Origin: Monoplex corrugatus
Lineage: Eukaryota > Mollusca > Gastropoda > Littorinimorpha > Ranellidae
Reading direction: 5' to 3'
DNA length: 64,000 nucleotides
Assembly: GCA_030674185.1 (NCBI GenBank)
Contig: JAPXFY010000022.1
Location: 47,663,898 to 47,727,897, forward strand
In this document: positions 31,804-43,907 of the stretch, piece by piece
Numbering within the stretch: position 1 is the first letter of the stretch
How the letters are laid out: every line of letters begins with the position of its first letter
Made by a program: the position numbers and the translations under genes
Notes under the pieces: model-generated
What the model saw: the letters and a program-made list of their open reading frames with translations, nothing else
What the model was told of the DNA's origin: nothing
Databases searched by the model: none

Positions 31804-32498
31804 AACTGAATAAATTGCATTCTAAATTGAAGTTTACTGTCTCCACCTATCAAAGACAAAACCACCCACAAGTCTTGTAGAAGCAAATGTTATATTTCAT
31901 GCCTGATTGTAGTCCTCCAAATGAAGACTGTCATAACACAGTCACATTCTGAAAGAAACTGGGTATAGAGAAGAGGAACCCAGCTCTTACTTTTGATAGT
32001 AACTTCCTTTTAGTTAGGAACAATAATCAATAATGTCGTTGAAATAATGATAGCTGTCTTCATCGTCTTATATTCTGTATTGATTTGATAGTGAAGACAT
32101 AACAGAAACCATATCATCAACATCATATCTAGTATGCGTCATCATCTTTAATGTGTCATACTGAATAATTGTACGCAATAGTGTACATTTTTCTTGTTAT
32201 TTATTGATTTCTTCAATTTTAGCCTTTACATGTTTCTTGATATGTATTAAGTTATGCACGTCATAGTCTTCATTTTTTTCTTAGTATGTATTGGAGCATT
32301 GTACGTCAGAAGGCACAAATTCCCCATAATGTAGACAATCAACCATTATGAAAACAGCCAAGAACAATGTGATATCAAGATAGGCAGTGAACGCTTCTTC
32401 TCATTTACCAAATCTACGTACTACTGGGCATATTTAGCACAGCATATATACAATCATGTCCACGAAATACAATTACATGAAACTAAATTTATACTCAC
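31804..32498. other. Conserved intron block
   Basis: Block containing TTGCATTCTAAATTGAAGTT and GAACCCAGCTCTTACTTTTG, then TGTACGCAATAGTGTACATT, leading to the exon. Repeated near 54170, 57150, 61980 and elsewhere. Minus-strand 60-75 codon ORFs in it recur only because the block is duplicated. Confidence 0.55.
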
Positions 32499-32603
32499 TT
32501 TGTGTTTCACAGTAGGTTCCTGTATAGCCCGACTGACACTGGCATTTGCCATTCCAGGAACATATGCCGCCATTTTGACATGCCTTGGTGAAACATGAGG
32601 TCA
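32499..32603 (-). CDS. EGF-like exon, type A
   Basis: Intact 105-bp phase 1-1 exon. TSCFTKAC, CQNGGIC, NGKCQC, QSGYTGTYC. The Ser in the C5-C6 loop (QSG) is unique here. Corresponds to 57726 and 62642 in the other units. Confidence 0.82.
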
Positions 32604-32893
32604 CTGCCGTTCAAAAGACACAAAACACAACCATCAGCTTTAGTCTATGTCATCATCATCTTTAACGTGTACCATCATCACCTTTATCATTTGTCATCAT
32701 TACCTTTAGCTTGTGTCATCATTTTAGCGTGTGTCATCATAACATTTACAGTGTGTCGTCATCACGTTTAGTGAGTGTCATTATCATTATTAGTATGTGT
32801 CATAGTCATTCCTAGCGTGTGTCATGTTTGGCGAGTGACATCATCATTTTAGGGTGTAGCATCATTTGTAGTTTCTGTCTCAGTCATCTTTCC

Positions 32894-32974
<81 letters not shown>

Positions 32975-33294
32975 TTGTGTTTGTGTATGTGTGTGTGTGT
33001 GTGTGTGGATGTGTGTGCACGTGCGCGTGTGTGTATGTGTGTGAGTGTGTGCATGTGTGTGTGCGCGCATGTGTCCATGTGTGTCAGAATCGTCTTTAGT
33101 GTGTATCACAATCATTATTATGTGAGATGCAATCATTTCACTTTAGTTTGTGTTACCATCATCTTTAATGTGTGCTCAGATAATTTTTTTCGATGTGCCA
33201 CATTCATCTTTATGGCCAATCAAAATCACCTTTAGTTTTTGCAGGGGAAACGTGAACCACATCATCATTAGTGTCAGTCACCATCAACGTCCAG
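32604..33294. other. Intron: minisatellite and (TG)n
   Basis: Minisatellite, then (TG)n with TGCG interruptions at 32899-33070, then minisatellite. Matches 49551-50428, 57831-58455 and 62747-63445. Ends at the target site of the CR1/L2 insertion. Confidence 0.65.
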
Positions 33295-33302
33295 TTACAC
33301 CA

Positions 33303-33969
33303 GCTGCCTCCTCTTTCTCTCCCATTATGTAACACATCAGTCCCAATTTCTGATTCAGCTAAAAACCTTGGTGTCTGCATTGACTCTACCCTCTCCATGA
33401 ACAACTTTGTTTCTCAAACTGCCAGATCCTGCTACTATCATCTCCATCGTATAAGGCTGATCAGGAAGTATCTCTCTGTCGAAACAACTGCAAAACTCGT
33501 TCTCTCCTTCATAATGTCTCGCATTGACTATTGCAATTCACTCCTGTCTGGTCTTCCTGCCTCCACCATTCACATCCTACAGCGCATTCAAAACAATGCT
33601 GTACGCCTTGTACTCAAAAAGAAAAAAGCTGACCACATATCTCCTCTCCTGGCACAACTTCACTGGCTCCCTGTATCAAAGCGCATACAGTACAAACTAG
33701 ACACCATGTGCTACAAAAGCCTCAATAACGCAGCCCCCGATTACCTGTCAAGCCTACTTGAGATCTATGTTCCCTCACGTACCCTCCGCTCTGCCTCCGA
33801 TCCTCTGACTTTTCGCTTTCCACGCACTAAGCTCAATACCTATGGTCCACGAGCCTTCTCTGTTTCTGGTCCACTCTCCTGGAACAAACTTCCTCTCTCA
33901 GTCCGTCAGCAACCTACTTTTGTCTCCTTCAAGTCCGCTCTCAAAATTCACCTTTTCTCCTCCGCATAA
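33303..33969 (+). pseudogene. CR1/L2 reverse transcriptase C-terminal fragment
   Basis: About 220 codons without a stop until 33967. It lacks the endonuclease and the RT catalytic YxDD region, so it is a truncated dead copy. The uninterrupted frame suggests fairly recent insertion, in line with its absence from the other duplicated introns. Confidence 0.8.
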
Positions 33970-34279
33970 AATTCTAACCCCCCTCTGCAGCCTGTCTCCG
34001 CTCGGAGGGAATCACATGGTTATAATATATAATTGTATATGCTATGCTCTCTATAATTTTCCATTGCTTTTATTCTTGCTTTTATTGCTTTTATTCTTTC
34101 TCCCCATTTATAGCCATGCGTGTGTGTGTGTGTGTGTATGTGTGTGTGTGTGTGTGTGCGTGCGTGTGTGTGCGTGCGTGCGTGCGTGCGTGCTTGCGTG
34201 TGTGTCTGCTTCAGCGCTTAGATTTGATTTTTTATCAAGATTTTGCGCTATATAAATATTGTAATTATTATTATTATTA
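33303..34279 (+). mobile_element. CR1/L2-type LINE, 5'-truncated
   Basis: Open frame to 33969 matching the RT C-terminal region of CR1/L2/jockey LINEs: KNLGVCIDSTLSMNNFV, SRIDYCNSLLSGLPAS, LQRIQNNAVRLVL, LHWLPVSKRIQYKLD, FSVSGPLSWNKLPLSVR. The 3' UTR has a (TG)n tract (34117-34205) and ends GCGCTATATAAATATTGTAA plus (ATT)n, typical of this group. TTACACCA flanks it on both sides (33295-33302, 34280-34287). Paralogous introns at 50428, 58452 and 63443 lack it. Confidence 0.88.
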
Positions 34280-34287
34280 TTACACCA

Positions 34288-35847
34288 TGTGTCATCATCA
34301 ATTCTAGCATGCGTCATTATCATGTTAATGTGTGTCATCATCACTTTTAGTATGTATCATTATCACAATTATTGTGAGCCATCATCATCTGTGCAATGTG
34401 TCATCATCATCTTAAGCATGTGTCATGATCACATCCATCCTGTGTCATCATCATCTTTAGCATGTGTCATTATCATCATTTGTATATGTCATCATCATCT
34501 TTAGCGTGTCATCATCATCTTCAGAGTGTGTCATCATCATCTTTACCGTCTGTCATCATCAAATTTAACGTCAATTTTTCAGCATCTTTAGCGATGTACC
34601 CACATAAATATTGCAAAGACTTCTCTCCCTAATTGTTTTTTCTTTTTCTTCTCTTTTCATTATGTGTAGTGTTTATTGATTACATGCGTTTGTAGGTTCG
34701 TAAGTATGCTTTGATATAAATCTTTGACACCATAGAAATACTGTTGTTTTCATTGTTTTATTGTTAATACTTATATTATCATTTCTAGTATTATTGTTGT
34801 GATTATTATTATCACTATTATTACTAATATTATTACAATCATTATTTTCATTATTACTATTATTATCTTTATTATTATTTAATAGTTTCTAGTCAAATAT
34901 GACAGGAAAAAGGTTTGAAAAAGAAATGGAAAAAATCTAAGAGTAAAGGAGAAAACGCAAACAGTTCTAAACACCACAGTGGATATCCTATTGGGAGCAT
35001 CAGATTTCCTTCACAACCGAATTTATTGCATTCTAAATTGAAGTTAACTGTCTTCACCCACCAAAGGGGGCACCACCCACAGTTTCTGTAGAAGCAAATG
35101 TTATATTTCAAGCCTGATAGTAGTCCTTCAAATTAAGACTATCATAACACTGTCACATTATGAAGAAAACTGGATATCGAGATGAAGAACCCAGCTCTTA
35201 CTTTTGTGGGTAACCTTTTACCTAGGAACAATAATGGCGTTGAAATTTGTAGTGAAGACATAACAGAATCCATGATAGCTGCCTTCATTGCATTATACAC
35301 TGTATAGATTTGTAGTGAAGACATAACAAAAACCATGTCATCATCATCATCATCTTTAGTGTGCATCATTACCTTTAATGTGCGTTATCATCATCTTTAA
35401 TGTGTCACCATCCTCTTTAACTTGTGTAATCATTTTTAGTGTTTCATCATCATCATTTTTAGCCTGAATTATTACTGTCTGGAGTGTGTCGTCGTGATCT
35501 TTAGCGTGTGTCATCGTCATCTCTAGTGTGTTATCGTCATTTTTTGCAGACTCATCATCATCAGGAGCATGCACCATCATCATCTTGAGAGTGTGCCATC
35601 CTCATCTTTAGCGTATGCTCTCATTGTCATTAGTGTACAGACGTGTGTATAAGCACAGTGATATATATGTCAACCCACTTTGCTACAACTAAAGGGACAA
35701 ACTACAAAATACAGAATGTTAACAAACAAAAACGAAAAACAAGAAACAAATCACCACAAAAGACACGTGCATAGGTACTGCAGGGCAAACATACATGAAT
35801 TATACAAAATAGTGGGCAAGGAAGACATAATGTGCATATGTACTGAC
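34288..35847. other. Intron: minisatellite, (ATT)n, conserved blocks
   Basis: Minisatellite to 34560, conserved block, (ATT)n at 34780-34880, the TAGTCAAATATGAC block, and the A-rich pre-B block near 35640. Runs parallel to 50430-52069 and 58456-59950. Confidence 0.6.
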
Positions 35848-35973
35848 CAGCTGTCTGACAATTGAGGCCAGTGTACTCAGCAGTACAGGTGCAGTTATAC
35901 GATGATGTACCAACAGGGGTGCACGTGCCCCCATTCAAGCATGGACGTTGAACGTTGCAGACTTGGTTCTGGT
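35848..35973 (-). CDS. EGF-like exon, type B
   Basis: Intact 126-bp phase 1-1 exon: acceptor CTGTAACAG, donor GTCAGT. Six cysteines: QVC, QRPC, CLNGGTC, SYNCTC, GLNCQTA. The C3-C4 loop TPVGTSSYN is long. CLNGGTC fits the O-fucose consensus; the C5-C6 loop TAEYTGLN does not fit EGF O-GlcNAc. Translation matches 52070 and 59951. Confidence 0.82.
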
Positions 35974-35992
35974 CTGTTACAGACATTTTTAT

Positions 35993-36066
35993 ATTGACTA
36001 TCAGGCTAAACATATCTCTCAGTAAAATGGCTACTCACTTGCGTAGCTTTCATTGGTGATCCGGCC
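35993..36066. mobile_element. 74-bp insertion resembling a Penelope terminus
   Basis: Flanked by GACATTTTTAT on both sides (35982-35992, 36067-36077). On the minus strand it reads ATGAAAGCTACGCAAGTGAG then TAGCC, matching the GAAAGCTAC...GTGAGTAGC part of the Penelope hammerhead region at 30572. The same insertion is at 52215-52288. The B units at 29042 and 60077 lack it. Confidence 0.6.
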
Positions 36067-36077
36067 GACATTTTTAT

Positions 36078-36392
36078 CATCGTCATCATCATTATCATTA
36101 TAATTATTATTATTATTATTATTATTACTATTACTGTTACTACTACAACTACTATTGTAATTATTATTATTAATGTCAGTATTATTATTGTTGTTGTTTT
36201 TGTTCTTGTTGTTCTTGCTCTTGTTCATGTTATTATTGTTGTTACCAGTATTACCATTATTATCACTATTGTTATCATTATCATTATGATTATTACGTTA
36301 GTATTATTGCTATTGCTGATATCGTTATCGTCCTTATCATAATTATTAATGTTATTACTATCATCATCATCATCATCATTTTTATCATATTA
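36078..36392. repeat. (ATT)n/(ATC)n simple repeat
   Basis: Imperfect trinucleotide tract with GTT/TTC variants. Nearly identical to 52290-52632, so the two units share a recent origin. Confidence 0.85.
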
Positions 36393-36658
36393 TTAGTAAC
36401 AAGAAAGTCTGAGGACAGCTGGATAGTAGAAGACCCTCTGAGGAGAAGCCCCCCTTCCCACTTTCACGCAACTGTTTCCACTATAGACTTACATTCTTAG
36501 CTGACCAGGTCGCATCCAGGTCATCAACATCGTTAGCGTGTGTCATCAATTTTACCTTAATTTGTCAACAACGATTGTGATATATCAACAACTCTTCTAA
36601 ATGATATGCTCACAAGTCTCCAGTCAAATATGACATGAAAACAGTTAGAAAACAACAG

Positions 36659-36768
36659 GTGGATTGTGGGGCCAACCTGAGTTGAGGTCTGATTTTTGAG
36701 TTCTCGTTATACTAGCTTGGAAATTTCTGGTCAGTTGCTGGGTGTCTGTGTTTCAGTCTTTTTTTTCC
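36659..36768 (+). mobile_element. Fragment of the 2.3-kb LTR-like element at a deletion junction
   Basis: Matches 54926-55045 (TGGATTGTGGGGCCAACCTG onward) with a small internal gap. Left of it is intron that normally precedes two type A exons; right of it is sequence that normally follows them (CAGTCACCATCAACGTCCAG). Both A exons are missing from this unit. Confidence 0.7.
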
Positions 36769-37233
36769 CTCAGTCACCATCAACGTCCAGTTACACCATG
36801 TGTCATCATCAATTCTACCATGTGTCATCATCATGTTAGCGTGTGTCATCATCACTTTTAGCATGTGTCATTATCACAATTATTGTGAGCCATATCATCT
36901 GTACAATGTGTCATCATCATCTTTAGCGTGTCATCATCAAATTTAACGCCAATTTTTCAGCATCTTTAGTGATGTACCTACAAAAAAATTGCAAATACTT
37001 CTCTGCCTAATTTTTTTTCTTTTTATTCTATTTTTCTTATGTGTAGTGTGTATTGATTACATGCGTTTGTACGGTGCGTAAATCTTTGACACCATAGAAA
37101 TACTGTTGTTTTTATTGTTTTATTGTTAATATTTTTATTATCATTACTATTATTGTTATGATTATTGTTATCATCATCATCATTTTTATTATTATTAAAG
37201 TCGATATTATCATTATTAATATTATTATCTTAA
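36769..37233. other. Intron: minisatellite and conserved block
   Basis: Near-identical to 63420-63877, including the (ATT)n tract and the junction with the piggyBac-like element (TTATCTTAA, then CTCACTCGG). Confidence 0.65.
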
Positions 37234-38286
37234 CTCACTCGGTACGGAGAGTTTTTCCCCTTGCGTTTCCCCAGGTACGGCCCATTTTGAAGGGTTAGGA
37301 AAAAAATCACAAAAAATACAAAACATAAAGGATCAAAATGAAACTTTCAGATCTGAATATCTACATGCTGAGTTAGTTCATGCCAAAATATCTTCCTTGA
37401 ATATTTCTTCGTCATGTACCATGTTGAAAATACCCCAAATTTTGTGGTCTGGATCACTGTACAGTCAGTCACTCTGATCAGCTCCATGAACACACAGTCA
37501 AAGGTGAGAAGGTCTTTGTATGCACAAAACAACATGAATAAAGTAGACTTTGCTCGGGTAAAAAAAAAAGATTATTAGTGATATTATATGAATAAATGTT
37601 ACAAATTGTTACACAGGGGAATTATGGGGGCGTGGTACTCAAATGAGACATGCAGGCCACAAAAGCCAGAGAAGGACGCAAAGTGGGAGAAAAACTAAAA
37701 TATTCGTGCCAGTCATGCATTCATAAAGTGAATGAAACCTCCATCAGACATGCGACTCGCTGTACTTGGCCTGCTGACTGATCACCTCTCGTGACGTGTA
37801 CGCCCACCTCCCTTTCCCACTTCACTGTTGTCTGAAACTGGGTCACTGTCAGTACCTTCTTGCTGGCAGCTTCCATCACTTGATACACTTTCACCATTAT
37901 CTTCAGCATACTCCTTCGATGTCCAATCCTTCAGTCTGAAGCACTTCAATCACTTTAGCAGCAGTAAAACGCGGCCGTCGTGATCTAATTTGTTTGAAAA
38001 CTCGTACTCGCCTGCGACGCCATTTTCGACACGAATGCAGATTAGCAAGTCATTCGGGGTGCCGAAGACAATCGCTTCCCGACGAGTGTAGTGTTACGGA
38101 ATCTCACGAAGTAACTTTCCACTTGACCCTTGACATGTTTGCAGTGACCACTGTGGCTATGGTAGGCATGCAGGCTCAAAAGGGGAGCATCGAAAAAATT
38201 TTAATTATCAAAACCGCTATAGCGTTCCGTCGTACGCAACCATGCCTTTCATCACGACCGCTATAGCGTTCTGTCGTACCGAGTGA
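37234..38286 (-). mobile_element. piggyBac-like element, internally deleted, copy 1
   Basis: Begins CTCACTCGGTACG and ends CGTACCGAGTGA, inverted termini, preceded by TTAA. About 1.05 kb. Minus-strand coding remnants include an acidic Ser-rich N-terminal segment (GNSEVSD-type region near 37800-37900), as in copy 2. CCGCTATAGCG palindromes repeat near the right end (38211 and 38258). The same insertion, with the same left flank, appears at 63878. Confidence 0.65.
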
Positions 38287-39404
38287 CAGAAAAAAAGGTT
38301 TGAAAAAGAAATGGGAAAAATCTAAGAGTAAAGGAGAAAAACGCAAACAGATCTAAACACCACAGTGGATATCCTATTGGGAGCATTGGATTTCCTTCAC
38401 AACCGAATTTATTGCATTCTAAATTGAAGTTTACTGTCTCCACCTACCAAAGGGGGCACCACCCACGTTTTTGTATAGCAAATGTTATATTTCAAGCCTG
38501 ATAGTAGTCCTTCAAATTAAGACTATTATAACACTGTTACATTCTGAAGAAAACTGGATATCGAGATGAAGAACCCAGCTCTTACTTTTCCCTAGGAACA
38601 ATAATGGCATTGAAATCTGTAGTGAAGACATAACAGAATCCATGATAGCTGCCTTCATTGCATTATACCCTGTATAGATTTATAGTGAAGACATAACAAA
38701 AACCATGTCATCATATCATCTTTAGTGTGCATCATTACCTTTAATGTGTGTCATCATCATCTTTAATGTGTCACCATCCTCTTTAGCTTGTGTCATCATT
38801 TTAATGTTTCATCATCATCATCTTAACTTAATTTGTCAGCAACTTCCGTGATACATCCACAACTCTACTAATTGATATGCTCTCAAGTCTCTAGTCAAAT
38901 ATGATCTGAAAAAAGGTTAGAAAAAAACAGAGAAAAAAGAACCCTAAGACTACAGGGGAAATTGTAAACAGATCGAAACTCCACTGTGTGACGTTTGATG
39001 TACTTTCTTGTGTGTTTTTTCCCTCCTTACATTGTTTTGTATATCGTACTGTACATAATGTTTGTTCTGTGTAGATTCTTTCTACCTCCAAGTGTACACT
39101 TGTTTTCCTGCTTTGTATTGAAGAATTGTAAGCCATAGTGTACACTTGTTATTGACTGATTTCTTGAATTTATCCTTTACATGTTTCTTGTTATGTATTG
39201 AATTGTTGTATCTCATAGTCTTTTTGTTTCAGTAATGCAGACAATCAACCAATATACAAACAGCCAACAACAATGTGATATCAAGATAGGCAGTGAACGC
39301 TTCTTCCTCATTTTGCAAATCTACGTACCATTGGGCAAATGTAGCACAACACATATACAATCATGTCCACGAAATATAATTACATAAAACTAATCTGTAC
39401 TCAC
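38287..39404. other. Conserved intron block
   Basis: Resumes at AAAGGTTTGAAAAAGAAATG (same as 34910 and 51137), a minisatellite patch at 38705-38830, then the exon-proximal block. The plus-strand mini-ORF seen at 31687 is frameshifted here. Confidence 0.55.
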
Positions 39405-39509
39405 TTTGTGTTTCACAGTAGGTTCCTGTAAATCCAGCCTGACACTGGCATGTGCCATTCCAGAAGCAGCTGCCGCCATTTTGACACGGCCTGGTGAAAC
39501 ATGAGGTCA
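39405..39509 (-). CDS. EGF-like exon, type A (S variant)
   Basis: Intact 105-bp phase 1-1 exon with donor GTGAGT. TSCFTRPC, CQNGGSC, FWNGTCQC, QAGFTGTYC. Arg before Pro and Phe after the third cysteine are found only here, so it is one of the more diverged A exons. Confidence 0.8.
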
Positions 39510-40951
39510 CTGCTGTTCAAAAGACACAAAACACAACCATCATCTTTTGTCTAAGCCAATCATCATCTCTTGCTTGTTTCATTATTACCTTTCTCATTTG
39601 TCATCATCATCTTCAGTGTGCGTCATTATCAGCTTTAGAGTTTGTCATCATCACGTTTAGTTTATCGTTTTTAACATGTCATAGCCCTCTTAAACGTGTG
39701 TCAGGTTTAGCGTGTGTCATCATCACCTTTAGGGTGTATCATCGTATGTAGTTTATGTATCAATCATCTTTACTCTGCGTGTGTGTGTGTGTTTGTTGTG
39801 TGTGGTGGGGGTGGTGTGCGTGCGTGCGTGCGTTTTCTCTATTTGTGCCAGGATCATTTTACGAAGTGTCACATTCATCCCTAGGGTCTATCACAATCGT
39901 CTTTATTGTGTGTCTTTTTTTTGAAGGGGGGGGGGGGGGGCGTATGTCACATCATCATTAGTGTCAGTCACCATCAACGTCCACTTACAGCATGTGTCAT
40001 CGTGAATTCTAGCGTGTGTAATTATCATTTTAAGCTTGTGTCATCATCATTTTTAGTGTGTCATTATCATCCTTATTGTGTGTCATCATCATCTTTAGCA
40101 TGTGTTGTCATCATCTTTAGCATGTGTTGTATTAACATCTATCTATGTCATCATCATCTTTAGCATGTGCTGTCATCTTTAGCATGTGTTGTATTCACAT
40201 CTATCCTGTGGCATCATCATCTTTAGCATGTGTCATCATCGTCTTTAGCGTCTGTCATCATCATCTCCAGCATGTGTCATCATCATCTTAAACATATATC
40301 GTCCTATCTTTAGCGTCTTTCATCATCGATTTTGACCTAATTTGTCATAAACTTCTGTGATATACTCACAACTCTTCTAAATGATATGCTCACAAGTGTC
40401 TAGTCAAATTTGACAAGACAGAAGTTAGAGAAAAAGGAGAAAAAACAAACAGCCTTAAGGCTGCAGGGCAGACTGTAAATCACATCAAAACTCCACTGTC
40501 GGATGTTGACTTATTTTCTTGCATGTTTTTCCCCTCTACTTTGTTTTGTATATCGTATTGTACATTATGTTTGTTCTGTGTTGATTCTTTCTACATCCTA
40601 GTGTACACTTGTTTTCCTGCTACGTACTGCAGAATTATAAGTCATAATGTAAACTTATTTGTTGTTACTTTAATTTTATCCTCTACATGTTTCTTGTTAT
40701 GTATTGAATTCATGTATCTTATAATCTCCATATTTTTATGTACTGGATCAATGTACGTCATAATGTACATGTTTCCAGTAATGCCGACAATCAACCATTA
40801 TGAAAACCGTCAAGAACAATGTGACATCAAGATAGGCAGTAAACGCTTCTTCCTCATATTTCAAATCTAGGTACCATTAGGCGTGTGTAGCTCAGGACAT
40901 ATACAATCATGTCCACTAAACATAATTAAATAAAACTAAATTTGTACTCAC
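39510..40951. other. Intron: minisatellite and conserved block
   Basis: A short (TG)n at 39777-39800, a G tract at 39927-39940, minisatellite to 40320, conserved block to the exon. Partner of 5781-7176, with small indels. Confidence 0.6.
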
Positions 40952-41056
40952 TTTGTGTTTCACAGTAGGTTCCTGTAAAGCCGGTTTGACACTGGCATTG
41001 GCCATTCCCAGAACAGCTGCCGCCATTTTGACATGGCTTGTTGAAACATGAGGTCA
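40952..41056 (-). CDS. EGF-like exon, type A (S variant)
   Basis: Intact 105-bp phase 1-1 exon, donor GTGAGT. TSCFNKPC, CQNGGSC, SGNGQCQC, FTGTYC. Duplicate of 7177 with Thr for Ile at the first full codon. Confidence 0.82.
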
Positions 41057-41089
41057 CTGCCGTTTAAAAGACACAAAACACAACCATCA

Positions 41090-42590
41090 TCTTTATCATT
41101 TGTCATCGTCATCTTTAGTGTGTGTCAATGTCATCTTTAGCGTGTGTCATCATCACCTTTAGAGTGTCTCAGCATTACATGTAGTGAGCATCATTATCAT
41201 TTTTAGCATGTACTATAATTATCGTTGGCCTGTGTCATGATAATCTTGAGGGTGTATCATCGTCACGTTTCGTGTGCGTCATCATCTTCACCGTGTTTCA
41301 TCATCATCTTTAGCAAGTGTCATCATCATCTTATCCTTTGCCGCCATCATCTTAGGCATGTGTAATCATCATCTTTAGCGTGTGTCATCATCATCTTTAG
41401 CGCGTGTCAACATCATCTTCAGAGTGTGTCATCATCATCTTTAGAGTGTGTTATCATCGTGTTTACAATGTGTCATCACCATCTTCAGGTGTGTCATCAT
41501 CATCTTCAGAGTGTGTCATCATTTTCAGTGTATCATCATCATCTTTAGCGTGTGTCATCATCATCTTTAGCGTGTGCTATCATCATCTTCAGAGTGTGTC
41601 ATCATCATCTTTAGCGCGTGTCATTATCATCTTTAGCGGGTGTCATCATCATCTTTAGCGTGTGTCATCGTCATCTTTAGTGTGTGTCATCGTCATCTTT
41701 AGCGTGTGTCATCATCATCTTTAGCACATGTCATCATCATCTTTAGCGTGTGTCATCATCATCTTCAGAGTGTGTCATCATCATCTTCACAGTGTGTCAT
41801 CATCATCTTCACAGTGTGTCATCATCATCTTTAGCGCATGTCATCATCAATTTAACTTCAATTTGTCAGTATCTTCAGTGATATACCCCAAGAAAACAAT
41901 GTCTGCGACTTCTTTCCCTCAATTTTTTTCTCTTATTCTTCTAATTTTTTTTATATTCTTTATGTAGTCTTTATTGATTGCATGTGTTTGTTTGTGCGTG
42001 AGTGTGCTTTGATATAAATCTTCAAGATATGTCAATCCATAGAGATACTGTCGTTATTTTGCATTTTATTTTCATTGTTATTCATTATTATCATTATTAT
42101 TTCTAGTCTTCTTCATCTTCTTCCAAGCATTGATTAGTATTATCATTATTACCATTATTAAGTAGTTTCAAATCAGATATGACATGGAAAATGTTGAAAA
42201 AGAATTGGAAAAAAATTTAAGGCTAAAAGACTGAGCAATGTGTCATCATCATCTTCAGAGTGTGTCATCATCATCTTCAGAGTGTATCATCATCTTTAGC
42301 GTGTGTCATCATCATCTTTAGCGTGTGCTATCATTATCTTCAGAGTGTGTCATCATCATGATCTTTAGCGTGTGTCATCATCATCTTTAGCGTGTGTCAT
42401 TCATCTTTAGCGTGTGTCGTCGTCATCTTTAGCGTGTGTCATCATCACCTTTAGCGCATGTCATCATCATCTTTAGCGTGTGTCATCATCATCTTCAGAG
42501 TGTGTCATCATCACCTTCACAGTGTGTCATCATCATCTTCAGAGTGTGTCATCATCATCTTTAGCGCATGTCATCATCAGTTTAACTTCA
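41090..42590. repeat. 22-bp minisatellite array, two blocks
   Basis: Blocks 41090-41850 and 42236-42575 surround a 380-bp intron segment (41855-42235). That segment is itself a diverged copy of the sequence after 42590, so a piece containing satellite plus flank was duplicated locally here. Copy 1 (7318-8509) has one block. Confidence 0.85.
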
Positions 42591-42966
42591 ATTTGTCAGT
42601 ATCTTCAGTGATATACCCACAAGAAAACAAAGTCTGCGACCTCTTCTTTCCCTCAAATATGACATGGAAAATGTTGAAAAAGAAGTAGGAAAAAATCTAA
42701 GGCTAAAAGACTGAACGCAAATAGAGCTAAACGCCATTGTGGATAGCCTATTGGGAACTGAGGAAAACTGCTCTTACATGTACTTTTGTGAGTAACCTCC
42801 TTTCAGCTAGGAACAAAAATGGCTTTGAAATCATGAAGTTGTTTTCATCGTGTTATACTCTGTGTAGATTTTGTAGTGAAGCGATAACGGATACCACTGG
42901 AGTTTTCGTCTGAAAATGCATATGTGTTGATGTGCGTGTGCATGTATGCGTGTGTTGTGTGTATAT

Positions 42967-43010
<44 letters not shown>

Positions 43011-43163
43011 GTGGTGCGTGCGTGCGTGTGCGTGTGTGCGTGCGTGCGTGTGTGCGTGCGTGCGTGTGTGCGTGCGTGCGTGCGTGCGTGCATGCGTGCG
43101 CGTGTGTGGGTACGAGAGTGTAGGTACGTGTGTGTGGGTACGTGTGTGTGTGTGTGTGGGTAC

Positions 43164-43211
<48 letters not shown>

Positions 43212-43545
43212 CGCGCGCGTGTGTGTGCGCGTGCGTCTATGTGCGTGAGTGCGTCTGTGTTTGTTCTGTGTTTCTGTATGTCTGGCTATGTGATTGTGTG
43301 TGTATGTGTGAGTGTGTGTGTTTGTGTATGTGTGTGTATATGCGTGTGTACGTGTGTGTGAGTATGAGTGCATGTACAGGTCTAAATATATATACATGTA
43401 CATATAAATATTTATGTAATTATATATGTATATATATGTATATCTATATCTATATACACATTCATATGTATGTATGTATCTTATAGGGGAGAGAGGTAGA
43501 ATATGAGACAGATAATTAAAACTAAACAAGTATGAATGTACTCAC
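42591..43545. other. Intron with compound microsatellite
   Basis: 42591-42910 holds the uninterrupted version of the site occupied by a LINE at 8516-9630. 42917-43380 is (TG)n/(TGCG)n; 43381-43480 is (TA)-rich. Confidence 0.7.
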
Positions 43546-43659
43546 CCGCTAATTCACAGAAGGTTCCATTATAACCGGTAGGACATTGGCAATAATAACC
43601 AGTGTTGTTCAAGACACAGGAACCCTCATTTTGACATGGTTTGTACAGGCATGCGTTTC
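43546..43659 (-). CDS. EGF-like exon, type C
   Basis: Intact 114-bp phase 1-1 exon with GTGAGT donor and AACAACAG acceptor. Same protein as 10757 (CLYKPCQNEGSC, GYYCQC, GTFCELA). Confidence 0.82.
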
Positions 43660-43907
43660 CTGTTGTTAATAAGACACAATTCTCTTTACTTTGTTTCAAA
43701 AGCACCTTAGTATGTCTCACAATTCTGTTTAGTGGCTTTTACTATTATCTATGGATTGTGTCTCCGTCATCTTTACTGTATGTGTGTGTGTGTGTGGGGG
43801 GGGGGGGGGGTGCATGTCTGTCTGTCTGTCTGCCATAATCATCTTTAGTGTGTGTCACAATCATTTTTAGTGTGCGTTGAAATCATTCATCTTTAGTGTT
43901 TCAAAAG
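43660..43907. other. Intron sequence before the RTE LINE
   Basis: Duplicate of 10871-11109 with a longer G tract (43796-43810). Confidence 0.6.
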
